A stretch of DNA of 64,000 nt from Neonectria sp. B-13. Taxonomy: Eukaryota; Ascomycota; Sordariomycetes; Hypocreales; Nectriaceae. The stretch is from assembly GCA_002682825.1 (NCBI GenBank), contig NOKP01000022.1:310001-374000 (forward strand), in the 5' to 3' direction. The position numbers and the translations under genes were made by a program. Below, in pieces: positions 32,904-43,671 of the stretch; position 1 is the stretch's first letter; every line of letters starts with the position of its first letter. The notes beneath the pieces are model-generated. The model worked only from the letters and a program-made list of their open reading frames with translations. It was not told the origin of the DNA and did not search any database.

Positions 32904-33954
32904 CTAGGCGAAGATGTCGTCCTGAGCGCCGTCCATGAAGCCCATGCGCTGGTTGTAGGTCGGGCTCTTGCCGTTGGGAGGAGAGACGTTGTCGCCCTCG
33001 GCTTCTGCAGCGGGAGATTAGCCAACTGGGCACGAATAAATAGGAATACGAATGGGATGTTTCTTACGGTTCCAGGCCATCATCTGCTTGGGTCCAGCAA
33101 CGCACTTGGACGGGTCGTCCTTGCACCAGACGGGCGCCTTGGGCTTGCCCAGAGTCTTGGTGGACGTGCTGCCGGTGACCTTGCAGCGGTGGTTCTGCAT
33201 GTACATGTTGGGCTGGCCACAGCCATCGGGGATCCAGAGCCAGGCGCAGTAGCAGCCTTCCTCGGGGCACTCGGGCAGGTCGGCGGGGACGTCGTACCAC
33301 GTCTTGCGGAAGAAGGGAGAGCTAGTTGGCGGTTAATAAGCCGAGTGTAAGCTGAGACGGGGAGGGTCAACGTACTAGTATCGCACAGAGAAGACGACCA
33401 GGTTATCCATGGTCACCTTGGAGATGTCGCTCTCGTAGGAAATGGCCCAGGCCGTGCCGCCCGTCGTCTCGATGCTGCGCGTGTGCAGCTCGCCGCCGGA
33501 GCCGTCGCCGCCGTCCATGAGACAGCCGGGCGGGTTGCCGGGTCCGCGCCACGGCATGGACCGGTTCTTGCCGTCCTGCCAATCGGTGGCGAGGCTGCCG
33601 TCGTACGACAGCGTGGTGAAGGCGCGGTTGTTGGCCAGCTCCGTCATGAACGACTTGCCCGCGGGCAGCTCGAGATACTCGCCGTCGGCCGGCGGTGCCA
33701 AGTCGCAGCCGCGGTCGGCTTGCATCCACCACGAGTCCTTGGGGAGGTCGTACAGCGGGTTGACGGCGAGGTTGGTGTTGGGGCTGTTGACCGAGGAGTC
33801 GTTGCCGTTCTAGTCCAACTGTGTTAGATGTCGTGTCTAGTCAGAGAGAGCATCCCGTCTTGTTTACCTTGCAGTACATGCCCTTGTTCCACGAGGCGAT
33901 GTGGGCGCTCGCCGCCGTAGCGAGAGACAGAAGAATGGCAGAAGAGTACATCAT
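32904..33954 (-). CDS. Secreted AA14-type lytic polysaccharide monooxygenase
   Basis: Four exons on the minus strand: 33954-33868, 33809-33376, 33321-33068 and 33004-32904, giving 291 aa. A signal peptide (residues 1-17) ends before H18, which becomes the N-terminal copper histidine ([11 protein letters not shown]). The histidine brace is completed by H138 (ELHTRS), and Y214 (PNMYMQ) fits the axial tyrosine; the His-Tyr spacing fits known AA14 enzymes. Many cysteines match the family ([25 protein letters not shown]). Characterised AA14 enzymes act oxidatively on xylan bound to cellulose. There is no carbohydrate-binding module or GPI signal; the short C-terminal extension ends in DDIFA. An alternative second ATG directly follows the first. 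AA14 is assigned by pattern recognition. Confidence 0.9.
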
Positions 33955-34118
33955 GAATGTGGGCTGAATGATTGACTTAAAGAATGAGCAGTTGAATGTA
34001 TCGAACTTTGGCAATTGCAATGAAAGGACGGTGCAAGACTAGGCACCAGAAGAAGAGAAACGAGGGTTGAACTGAAGAGGCGATGAGGCATGTTTCCAAA
34101 GTCTCGTCAACGCCATGG

Positions 34119-34126
34119 CTTATATA
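34119..34126 (-). promoter_or_regulatory. TATA box of the AA14 gene
   Basis: TATATAAG on the minus strand about 165 bases before the AA14 start codon, in good core-promoter position. Confidence 0.5.
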
Positions 34127-34952
34127 TCTCGCCAAAGTTGACGTCTGACAGGCCGCTAGAACGGCTCAGCTGGAAGTCCGTGTTAGCGGCAGGCATTCGA
34201 AATCAGACTCTCCCTTGATGTCAGCGGACCACGCCTGCAACCCTTCATCTCTTTCCCAGCAGCCCGGGAGCGGCCGCCCGCTGAGACAGGGATACGCCCA
34301 TGCTCTGATCCTCACTGAAGCGCGGAGATGAAACAAGCTGTGGGACTTGAAAGCCATGTACGCGCACAATCCCATCGAGTCGGTACTCGGCTGTGCTCTG
34401 CCAAAACCCTTGGGATTGTTTCAAACAGACGACCCAGCGCCTCTAGTCGCACTTTGGTGTCGCGACTAGCTACACGTCGCATGCAGGTGGCTTGACTTGA
34501 GTCGGCCAGGGGCTCACTGAGGGACGAAGGATCTCAGCGAGGCCGGAGAAGCAATTGCAGGGCTGAGTCGGGCCTTGGTAATCGGCCTAGATGGGTATTT
34601 AGTATTCACCATCTTGTCTAACTATCTACACGAGTGGACGGAACGGGCTGAAATGACAGCAGCCGGTCAATGCGCAGGGCATTTGGACTGGTCACAGTTT
34701 GACAGTGTAGTTAGTGGATGATGGATGATCCTCCGCCAGGAAAATTAAAGTCGATCCTGTTTCCCCATCATGTGAAAACTAGCCGAGTTGAAACACCACC
34801 CAGCCTCCGTTGTCCCCTACACAAAGTCGCGGGCGGCCGCCGCCTGACAAGTCGATGGTCTTGGCTCATTGAAACAGTAGTCATCATTAAGTTGCGGATT
34901 CGGGTCGAAACAGCAATCATAATCAAGTTGCTATTTCCCCATCATGCTCCAA
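34127..34952. other. Upstream region of AA14, 3' flank of RRP3
   Basis: About 830 bases with no supported gene. It contains two near-identical segments CATTAAGTTGC..TTCGG/..AATCAAGTTGC..TTTCC around 34885-34942, each preceded by GAAACAG, a short direct repeat. Likely the AA14 regulatory region. Confidence 0.45.
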
Positions 34953-36508
34953 TTAACCCTCCTCCTTGTCCTGATCGTCTCGCCTGCGTTTAGGGCCCTC
35001 CCGCTTCGATCGGTTCCCGCCCTTGAGCACGCTGCCCTTCTTTCCTCGGTCCTCCGTCAGGTTCTTCATCTCGTTCCTCGCGTGTCGCTGCGCTTGCTCA
35101 ATCCGAGGTTGGAACGTCATCACCTCCTCCTTCACCGTCGGATACTCTTGCAGCTTCTTGCCCAGAGCAGCCTCGATCCGTAGATAGATCTCCACATCGT
35201 ACTGAGTAACCAGGCTGATGGCCACACCGGACTTTCCGGCACGCGCCGTACGTCCCACACGATGGATGTACGTCTTGGAGTCCTGCGGGAGGTCGAGGTT
35301 GAGAATCACATCGACCTTGGGGATATCGAGACCACGCGCCGCGACATCGGTGGCGACGAGGATGTCGCGCGTACCAGCTCGGAACTTGTTGAGTGCACCC
35401 AGACGGGATGTCTGGGAGAGCTGACCGTGGAGTGGGATTGCTCCGAAGCCCAGCGTCCGCAGCAAAATGGCGATTCGCTGCGTCTCCCAGACGGTGCGCG
35501 TGAAGATGATGCACGACTGGCCCGCGTGCTCATTGACTAGGTAGATGAGGTAGGTGTCCTTTTGAGGATGGGGGATGAAAACATAGTGCTGGAGGAGGGT
35601 TGACACCGTCTGGTACTTGTTGGAGCTGATGCTCACTCGCACCGGGTCTCTCAAACTGGCTCGTTGCAGACTCTCAATCTTGGAGCTCAGTGTCGCCGAG
35701 AACAAATACGTCCGTCGCTCGCGAGGGACAAACTTGAGAATCTTGTCGATACTAGGCCCGAAGTCCATATCCAACAGACGATCGGCTTCGTCCATGATGA
35801 GATACTTGAGCGTCCGCAGAGAGAAGCCCTTCGTCTTCTCGAGATGGTCCACCAGACGACCTGGAGTCGCCACGATAATGTGCGGCTTCTTGCCCAGTGC
35901 AATCGATTGCGGAACCATGTCCAGTCCACCGACGATGACGGCGCATCGTAGAGAGATCAGCGACCCCAAAGCCTCGAAGGCCTGGCCGATCTGCGACGCC
36001 AACTCTCGGGTCGGTGCGAGGACGAGGCCAAACAGCGGTTGGGGCTTGTCGAGGAGGGCCTGGAGGACAGGGAGCGCAAACGCCGCCGTCTTTCCGCTAC
36101 CTGTTTCGGCGAGACCGATAATGTCGCGGCCTTGCAGCGCGATGGGGATGGACTTTTCCTGGATCGGGGTGGGATGCGTGTAGCCGAGAGCCTCGCAGGC
36201 TTCGCACAGAGCGTCAACAACTCCCTAAGAAAAGAACTGTCAGTAAAGGCCGTCAATCTCGGGTTCAATCGGCTCACAAGGTCCTTGAACGTCTTCTTGG
36301 GGGCATCGCTGGACTCTTCGGCGGAGGGGGCTTCGAGAGTCGCTGATTCCTCCTCGGTGGACGGTTCGGGGGAATCCTTGGCGGGAGGCTCCTCGACGAC
36401 AGGCTTCTTTTCTAGGACAGGCTTCTTCTCCGAGACAGGCTTCTTCTCCGAGCCAACCTTCTTCTTGGGCGCATCATGCGCCGTCTTTCTTCGTTTTGCC
36501 GTGTTCAT
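34953..36508 (-). CDS. RRP3: DEAD-box ATP-dependent RNA helicase (Rrp3/DDX47)
   Basis: Two exons on the minus strand, 36508-36278 and 36224-34953; the intron is GTGAGC...CTGACAG...CTTAG. The product is 500 aa. The Lys/Glu-rich N-terminus has repeated SEKKPV units. The Q motif is GYTHPTPIQ, motif I AETGSGKT, Ia APTREL, motif [25 protein letters not shown] and [12 protein letters not shown]. The tail is basic ([12 protein letters not shown]). Rrp3 is needed for early pre-rRNA cleavage and 18S maturation in the nucleolus. An in-frame upstream ATG at 36577 would add 23 residues; I prefer 36508 because family N-termini begin with a KRRK segment. Divergent from the 60S factor gene SSF1. Confidence 0.93.
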
Positions 36509-36760
36509 CCTGGCGACTTGTGCTGTTGCTCTCACGGACAATGAACAAGCAGAAGTGCGAATAGCGGCCATGACCATCGTCGAGAAAATTTTAGTGGAGT
36601 TTCTTTAGTGGGGTTTTCTTTATCGCACGTGCGCTAGTGTTATCGCAATCCCCGCCAAACTTTTTTTCTTTCGCTTTGCGCCTACAGCCATAGCCCCCAG
36701 CCTTTGGTTTACAGGTTTTCTGAAGCTCCAGACACCAATTTTCAAGCAACTCGATTCATC
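36509..36760. promoter_or_regulatory. Bidirectional promoter of RRP3 and SSF1
   Basis: Only ~250 bases separate the start codons of two divergent ribosome-biogenesis genes, so they must share regulatory DNA. An A/T-rich AAAATTT and a T-tract (CTTTTTTTCTTTC) lie inside, as is common in ribosome-biogenesis promoters. No element was identified with certainty. Confidence 0.6.
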
Positions 36761-38173
36761 ATGGCTCGCAAACGCACAAAGAAGAGAACCCACTTGGGTG
36801 CGAGCAACCCGGAGGTGGACTCGGCCGGCCATGCCAACGCTCGCGACCCCAAGAGCATGGTCATCCGCATTGGCGCCGGCGAGGTCGGCTCCAGCATCAG
36901 CCAGCTCGCAACCGACGTGCGAAGGGTCATGGAGCCGGGCACTGCCAGCCGATTGAAGGAGCGTCGCGGGAACAGGCTCAGGGACTACGCCGTCATGTGC
37001 GGTCCGTTGGGCATCACTCACCTGATGTTGTTCTCGCGGTCCGAGAGCGGCAACACCAACCTGCGAGTTGCCCTCGCGCCCAGAGGCCCGACACTGAACT
37101 TTCGCGTTGAGAAGTACTCGCTCTGCAAGGACGTTCAAAGAGCACAGAAACACCCCAAGGGTGGCGGCAAGGAGTACATCACGCCTCCTCTGGTAAGCCG
37201 CTTTGGATCCTCGAGATATCACCGTTGCTAACAATGGCTGCAGTTGGTCATGAACAACTTCACCACGCCCAGCTCCGACGCAAAGTCCAAAGTCCCCAAG
37301 CACCTCGAGTCCCTTGCGACTACCGTCTTCCAGTCCCTCTTCCCGCCCATCAACCCCCAGGCTACGCCGCTCAAGTCGATTCGACGAGTCCTCCTCCTGA
37401 ACCGCGAGCAATCCGAGGAGGACGATGGCACCTTCATCGTCAACTTCAGGCACTACGCAATCACGACAAGGTCAACGGGTGTCTCAAAACCTCTCCGAAG
37501 ATTGAACGCTGCCGAGCACTTCCTGTCGACCAAGACAAGTCGGAAAGGAAAGATGCCCAACCTGGGTAAGCTGGAAGACATTGCCGACTTCATGATTGGC
37601 GGTGAAAACGGCGATGGCTACATGACGGACGTGACGAGCGGAAGCGAGATCGACACCGACGCCGAGGTCGAGGTCCTCGACCAGGCGCCCAGGAAAGTTC
37701 TCTCTGCCAAGGCCAGGCAAGCGGCAGCCCAGAACGACGCTGAACCCGACGCGGACGAAGAGAACGTCGAGCGCCGCGCAGTGAAGCTGGTTGAGCTCGG
37801 CCCCCGAATGCGCCTGCGCTTGACCAAGGTAGAGGAGGGTCTCTGCTCCGGCAAGGTCATGTGGCACGAGTACGTGCACAAGAGCAAGGAGGAGCTCAAG
37901 GAGCTGGAGAAGCGATGGGAGAAACGAAGGCAGGAGAAGGATGCCCGCCGCAAGGAGCAAAAGGACAACGTCGAGCGCAAGAAGGCGGCCAAGGAGGCCC
38001 TGAACCCTAGCAAGGGCGATGATGACGACGATGCCGACGATTACTACAGCGACATGGACGTGGAGGACTTTGACAGCGAAGGGTTGGCGGGCGATGCGGA
38101 ATACAAGGTCAACGAGAAAATGGAGGAGAATGACGAGTGGGAGGACGAGCAGGAGGAGATTGCCAATAGCTGA
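36761..38173 (+). CDS. SSF1: Brix-domain ribosome biogenesis factor SSF1 (Peter Pan-like)
   Basis: Two exons, 36761-37192 and 37244-38173; the 51-nt intron is GTAAGC...GCTAAC...CTGCAG. The product is 453 aa. It begins with the family start ARKRTKKRTH. The Brix domain covers ~30-330: RDVRRVMEP-type VRRVMEPGTASRLKER, DYAVMCGPLGITHL, GPTLNFRVEKYSL, then NFRHYAIT and the C-terminal Brix block ELGPRMRLRLTKVEEGLC. A long charged coiled-coil (ELKELEKRWEKRRQEKDARRK) and an acidic tail follow. Ssf1/Ssf2 acts in assembly of pre-60S particles (27S pre-rRNA processing) in the nucleolus. Confidence 0.94.
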
Positions 38174-38358
38174 TCTCTATAACCATTTTCGCTGGCGGGT
38201 GATTACCATTGGGTTGCGGTTATGGCGTTCTACATATCTGGTTCTACGAGCAATGAATGTGTGATTCCTCAGAAGCTGTTATGTTTGTGACTTGGACTTG
38301 ATTGACTAATCGGGTGAGTTTGCCGAATACCGAAATGAAGCCGTTCTAGTAGAGTCTT

Positions 38359-38504
38359 TAGGTATACGATCAACTTTTACTAACGGCAAACCCAAAATAC
38401 ATAGCCCAAGGGCTAATACATAAGATGTGACAGAGAATTACTAAAGTCTTTAGTCTTGAGTATGTATTTGTTTGTGTTGTTGGCAAAAGCTGCTCTTGTT
38501 CCTA
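38359..38504. mobile_element. MITE-like element, copy 1 (degenerate)
   Basis: About 146 bp bounded by TA. The left end starts TAGGTATACGATCAACTTTT; the right end read in reverse starts TAGGAACAAGAGCAGCTTTT, so imperfect terminal inverted repeats of ~45 bp are present. Inside, CATAGCC.AAGGGCTAATACATAA and ACTAAAGTCTTTAG-like words match the copy at 61288. No coding capacity. The TA boundaries suggest a Tc1/mariner-type non-autonomous element. Confidence 0.65.
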
Positions 38505-38652
38505 GTCATACTCGCACTAAATTGAGTGTTGAGTTAGTCACTCTTATCAGCCCAAAAAGACTAAACAAAGGCCAGTTAAAGAAGGTAACTTACTTCTTGA
38601 AGTAAAAGAGGACCCCTGTTATTAAGATGCGTAGTTTAACTATTAACGTTGT

Positions 38653-38678
38653 CAATTACAATTACAATTACAATTACA
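38653..38678. repeat. (CAATTA)4 microsatellite
   Basis: Four perfect CAATTA hexamers plus CA, upstream of the PP2C gene. Confidence 0.9.
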
Positions 38679-39008
38679 CCGAAATCGCTGCGATGTGCAG
38701 GGTAGGTAAGCGGCCAATTTCCATGATCCTGGTTGGGGTGTCTCTGAACCTGGGTGCGAACCTACCTCGCATGCCGCCGTGAGATGAACCTACAAACACA
38801 CCGCGTTGCGCACAACAGGAAGCTCCCCGGTCTCACGCCACGCCCTTTCAATTCGGTATTCGTGTAACTTTGCTTCTTTTGAATTATCTCCATCCCGTAT
38901 CGGAGCCGGTAAGTCCTGTGGCAGTTTACTCAGCTTGACCGTCCCTCATGATCCTTCATCTAGTCTTCACGTGCTGATTAACGGTGACCAGGAAGCGTCA
39001 GCAAAACC

Positions 39009-40574
39009 ATGATTCGCAGACCTGTGGGAACCGCGTGGGCGGCGAGAGCCTTGCTCAGCCGGGGAGCTCGAACGCCTTCTCCAGCTTGGGCGCGCTTCTC
39101 GTCAGCTGGGACGCCTAAGGTCTCGGGGACGAGGCCGGAGAAGCCCATCTCAGTCGGTGAAGCTTCGGTGCCGAAGGAGAGCCCAACGCAGTGGAAGCGT
39201 TATCTTGTCTTGGGTGTCGTTGCAAGCGTAGCATGGCTCACGTACGACCAGCTACGTGCTCCTGCTTTGGCGCCCGTGCCGCCCATCAAGGACGTCACGT
39301 CGGAGGACCTGATCCCCGTCGAGTCTCCCATCAAGGTCCTCGATCTCGCAGCCGCCGATGCGATGCTGCGCAGAGAGATCGGCAGCTTCGTCTTCGAGGC
39401 CAAGGACAAGGTGCAGGGGCGAGTGGACGTGGTCCGCGTGTCGAGCAACAACCCCGTGGAGGACGAGTGGGATCTTGCAGTGGCCCGGGGGCTTGAGGGA
39501 GCCAAGACTATGTTTTATGGAGTTTATGATGGGCATGCGTAAGTGTTGAGGGTGTTGAGGTGTTCAGCGGAGCAAAGACTAACGTAAACTCACAGGGGCT
39601 GGGCAACTTCCAAGGTGTTGAAGGAAGCCCTCGTGCCATACGTGTCACTAGCATTGTCCAAGTTGCCGGCAGACGCACCCCACAACCTCGTGGACGACGC
39701 CATTAAGAAAGCCTTCGTCCGCCTGGACGACCGCATCACCGCCAAGGCAACGGACGCTCTCAAGGCAGGCTACGCGCCGGGCTCCGCTGAGGTCATCTCC
39801 GCCATTGCCCCAGCCATCGCCGGTTCTTGCGCCCTGCTCTCCATCTACGATCCCGCGGCATCCACCCTCCGGACCGCAGTCACGGGAGACTCCCGCGCCG
39901 TCCGCGGAGCCTGGTCACCGACGGCCAACCGGTACGACGCCGACGTTCTGAGCCTGGACCAGACCGGCTTCAACAAGGGCGAGGTGGAGCGCATCGACCG
40001 CGAGCACCCCGGCGAGAAGGACGATATCCTCAGCCCTACCTCGGGCCGGCTGCTCGGCCTGGCCGTGACGCGGGCCTTTGGCGACCACCGCTGGAAGTGG
40101 CCCAAGGACCTCATCACGACGGCCAAGGACGACTTCTACGGCTCTAGTCCACGGCCCAAGTACATCACCCCGCCGTACATGTCCGCGCAGCCTGAGGTGA
40201 CGACACGCCAGGTCCGCACCGAGGACTTCGTCATCCTCGCGTCCGACGGGCTGTGGGATATGATGACCAACGACGACGCCGTGATCTGCGTGGCGCGCTG
40301 GCTGGCGGCCAAGAAAGCCGGCCGGCCCGAGCCCGCCACCGAGACGAAGCACGTTGGTGGACTCGACGATGGCTGGAGGGCCACGCCGGAGCACTTCGTC
40401 ATCGAGGACCTCGACAGCGCAGCCGTCTGCCTGGTCAAGAACGCGCTGGGCGGGTCGAGACGGGGGTTGTTCTTGGGCGCACTGAGCACGTATGCGCCAT
40501 TGAGTCGGAATGTACGGGACGACATGACGGTGCAGGTGGTTTTCTTCAAGGATCCCTACACGAATAAGGCGTAG
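39009..40574 (+). CDS. Mitochondrial PP2C-family phosphatase (Ptc5-type)
   Basis: Two exons, 39009-39538 and 39596-40574; the intron (GTAAGT...CTCACAG) splits the DGHA metal motif. The product is 502 aa. The N-terminal ~35 residues are rich in Arg/Ser/Ala without acids, a likely mitochondrial presequence. A single membrane segment follows (~63-80, YLVLGVVASVAWLTY). The PP2C core has YGVYDGHAGW, SCALLSIYD, AVTGDSRAV, LAVTRAFGDHRWK, ILASDGLWDMM and RDDMTVQVVFF, with all metal-binding aspartates visible. The pattern matches yeast Ptc5 and mammalian pyruvate dehydrogenase phosphatase, located in the intermembrane space or matrix. It probably reactivates pyruvate dehydrogenase. Convergent with the FAD oxidase gene. 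Confidence 0.93.
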
Positions 40575-40770
40575 ATGAGAGTTGTTGGCATCAGTGAGAC
40601 TGCGTAGCCCTAGGAAGAGGGATGTGGGCGTGGTTGACAACTGGAGGCATACTTAGAATGGCCTTTTTCGTTTTCCTTAGATATCTTCGACGGTTGCGTC
40701 ACCCGAGGGTTTTATTTTATTTAGCTGGCTGCATATACTTGATCATGCTCATGTTATCGACCTCATTTAC

Positions 40771-42312
40771 TCAGAGCCTCGCTTTGGGCGCGTCGGCTGA
40801 TACCAGAGGGACGTTTCCCAGAGCGTTCTCCCCCTTGGACCCTTCCATGAGTCTATTAAGAGCTGCCTCTCCCTCCTTCTTCTCTCTCCACCGCCACGCC
40901 TTGACCGCGGGCCGATCCAGCTCAACGCCCTCCATGATATCTACGACCCAGTTCCCAATATTAGGCAGATACTTAAAGGCATGTCCGCTACCCGCCGTCG
41001 CAACCATCAGACCCTCCGTCCCGTGCACCCTGTCTATAACGTAGTGGTTGTCGTATGAGTCGTTGTACCAACAGAGCCGCGTCAGCCAGATATCGATGCC
41101 CTCGGCACCCAGCTCGGGGAGGTACTCGTCCAGAAACTTCCGGCACACCGTGAGCGCCTGCTCCGGAATCTTGGCCAGGCGTTCGCCCTCGGTCCACCTT
41201 GTTACGGGCTCACTGCGCTCGCGGCCGTCGGCCTGCACGCGCGGGTTTGTGTACTTGGTCCCACGGTATCCGATCTTTAAGTAGCCGTTCTCGTCCACGG
41301 GAAAGCCGTACAGCCCGCCCGCGGCGCCGGCACGCATGTTGAAGGCCCACGACGGGAAGCGAGACGCGGAGAAGCGCTGGCGGAGGGGTGAGGACTCGGG
41401 GATCTTGAGGATGATGACGGAGCCGGCGGTTGTTTCGGCGAGGCCGTCGAGAGCAGGGACGAGCGTAGGTGTCCAGCCGCCGCAGGCGATGATGGTCATG
41501 GCAGCTGGGTGGGTTTTGCCATCGGCGGTTCGGATGCCTGTGATCTTGCCGGGAGAATCCTGGATCGTGGCGGTGAAGTGACCGGCCTTGGGATCGAGAA
41601 CGAACTGAACACCCAGGAACTTGGCCTTGTGCAAAGCAAAGCGGCACGCCTTGTCCGCAATGGCCGTGCCGCCTGTTGTGTCGAGCACGCCCAGCGCTGG
41701 CTTGCTGAACGGTTGCATCGCCTCCGCCATGCCCTTCTGCTTTGCCAGACGGAGATGATCCTCGTCATTGTTGATGAGTTGCGTGCCACGGTGACCGGCT
41801 GCTTCCATGCTTTGCACTGTGGCTCTCTCAAATGCTGGCAACGTCTCCGCATCGCTGAGTGAGATGTTGCCGTTGTTGATCCAGACGACGTCCGCAGAGG
41901 TCATCCCCGGAGGCACCGCCGCGCCGCCACGTCGAAGCTCTTCATTCCATGCATCCCACGTCTTCAGAGCCTCAGCAGTGAGTTCTTGGTATTCAGTCTG
42001 GGAACCGTACGCAGACCGGATGATTTTGTTGATATCTGCGTCGTCCAATTAGTCATTGATAACGCATGGAATCTGGCTTGGGGGGGCGAACCAGCGGAGG
42101 CGGCGTCGCATCCATCAATGTATGAGTACAGCGTTTTTTCGTACGGTTGCTTGTCGAAGACGGTAACGTTTGTGTATCCGCGCTGTGCGAGGTGGATTGC
42201 CGTGCTGAGGCCGAAGATGCCGGCGCCGACGATGACGACCGGGCTGGTCTTTGGAGGAGTGGCTGTTTTGTTAGATTGCTGCATCAACATTGGATCTGAG
42301 ACACTCACTCAT
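40771..42312 (-). CDS. FAD-dependent amine oxidase (MSOX/saccharopine-fructosyl oxidase type)
   Basis: Preferred exons on the minus strand: 42312-42309 (4 nt, ATGA), 42262-42092 and 42035-40771, giving 479 aa. The first intron (GTGAGT...TCTAAC...ACAG, 46 nt) is canonical and gives MTTPPKTSPVVIVGAG. Without it, translation would begin at 42290 with the same frame and a longer N-terminus. The FAD motif is GAGIFG (~14-19). The MSOX-family RLCWYND carries the cysteine that usually links FAD covalently, and GSGHAFKYLPNIG is the family C-terminal block. The C-terminus ARL is an acceptable peroxisomal PTS1, so H2O2 production in peroxisomes is likely. Likely substrates are N-substituted amino acids (saccharopine, pipecolate, sarcosine, fructosyl amino acids). 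Intron 2 has a GTTCGC donor. It is followed upstream by the D-2-hydroxyacid dehydrogenase on the same strand. Confidence 0.88.
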
Positions 42313-42576
42313 CGTGCGCTACAGGACTCAGATCTGCTATAGTTTCGATTAGAAATTCGCGTCGAGGCAGACGTCAAGTCGGTGATAGATCTTCCATTAA
42401 TCAGCCTGCTTCCGACCAGGTTAACCAGGCTCGGCATTTCCCCTCCGATCACGGCATTTGCTCCGCCCGCAACACAGCCTGTCAAGGCGGATTATCGCGG
42501 ATCCCCAAATTATGCCTCACCTGCCTAATAGGCGTATTCAAGGATGACCAGAACGTTTAATAAGCCTACAATCAAG

Positions 42577-43671
42577 CTAAATTGTAGTTATCTCATTTAC
42601 TGGAGCGATCGGACGTCCCGTCTTAAACAACGCCTTGATGTTCTCAAAGCACTCCCTCTCGCCCTTCCGGAACGCCAGATCCGTCAACCCTCCCACGTGA
42701 GGCTGGATAGTGACCTTGTCGCTTGTTTTGAAGTATTCGTTGATGTTTGGCTCGTTCCAAAACACGTCAAGTCCAGCCCTTGCAATTTTCCCGCTTTCCA
42801 GCGCGTCAATGAGGGCCGGCTCGTCAATCACCGGGCCGCGAGACGTGTTGACGATGAAGGACCCGTCCTTCATAGCCTCAAATTCTTTGGACGAGATGAG
42901 ATTCGTAGTTTCGGCGTTGAGAGGACAGCTTATCGACACGACATCTGACTGGCTGAGCAGCTCGTGGAGGGAGGTACAGTATGTCGCGCTGTACTTGGTC
43001 TCCTCGTCGGTGCTCAGTTGTCGGCGGTTGTAATACTTGATTCTCATGTTGAAGACAGCCGCTCGCTTTGCCAGATGCTTTCCTATACTGCCCATACCAA
43101 CGATGCCCAGCGTCATCCCCGACGGATCCCTGCTAGGAACCACAGGATCCTTCCATACACCGTTGCGAGCACAGCGCTCCGCCCGAGAAGTGTCTCGGAT
43201 GACGGCCAGGGTGAGGAAGAAAGCCATATCTGCCGTGGCCTCTGCAACGGCATCGATGCTATTGCAGAACCAGATCTTGTTCCTCGTCAGCCAGTCGATG
43301 TCGAAGTCATCGTAGCCCGCCGAGGCGGACGCGATGATGCGACAGTGCGGGGTGAGGGGTTTAAACATGGCCTCGTTGAAGGGATGATAAGGACCCCTTC
43401 CCATGCGAACAATGAAGGCGTCGATAGGGCCATGTTCAGCGATCATGGCCGGTAGTCGCTTCAGCGTTTCTTGGTGGTTCTTTACGTCAAGGGCCTACGC
43501 GCGAGAGAGCGTTAGCTACATGGTCCTTGACGCTGGAGACAGAGTGATGGGGGTACGAACGGCGTAATCGAAGTCCTTTTTGAACTCGGCCAAGTAGTCA
43601 TCGCCGACAAATTGAGGGATTCCGAGGGCGACAACTCGGGGCTTTCTGAAAGTACCTTTTCCTTCGGACAT
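42577..43671 (-). CDS. D-isomer-specific 2-hydroxyacid dehydrogenase
   Basis: Two exons on the minus strand, 43671-43561 and 43494-42577; the intron has a GTTCGT donor and a GCGTAG acceptor. The product is 342 aa. NAD-binding GMGSIGKHLAK is followed by the catalytic set: Arg in NTSRGPVIDE, Glu in VFWNEPN and His in IQPHVGG. The substrate-loop segment VRMGRGPYHPFNE resembles fungal D-mandelate dehydrogenases. It interconverts D-2-hydroxy acids and 2-oxo acids with NAD(P). There is no targeting signal. It lies ~265 bases from the FAD oxidase, on the same strand, and head-to-head with a 2-oxoadipate dioxygenase/decarboxylase gene. A truncated MITE end sits ~255 bases upstream of its start, probably in the promoter or leader. 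Confidence 0.92.

Larger units (their letters stand above)
38174..39008. other. Intergenic with MITE-like element, SSF1 to PP2C
   Basis: About 830 bases. It contains one member of the inverted-repeat element family (38359-38504) and a CAATTA microsatellite (38653-38678), both listed separately. The right part is the PP2C promoter. Confidence 0.6.

Noticed and set aside
36509..36577. Upstream start of RRP3 at 36577
   Set aside because: It would add 23 residues with no family similarity and shrink the already short shared promoter; kept only as an alternative.
36620..37453. 277-codon minus-strand ORF
   Set aside because: Antisense to SSF1 exons and the intron between them; no domain.
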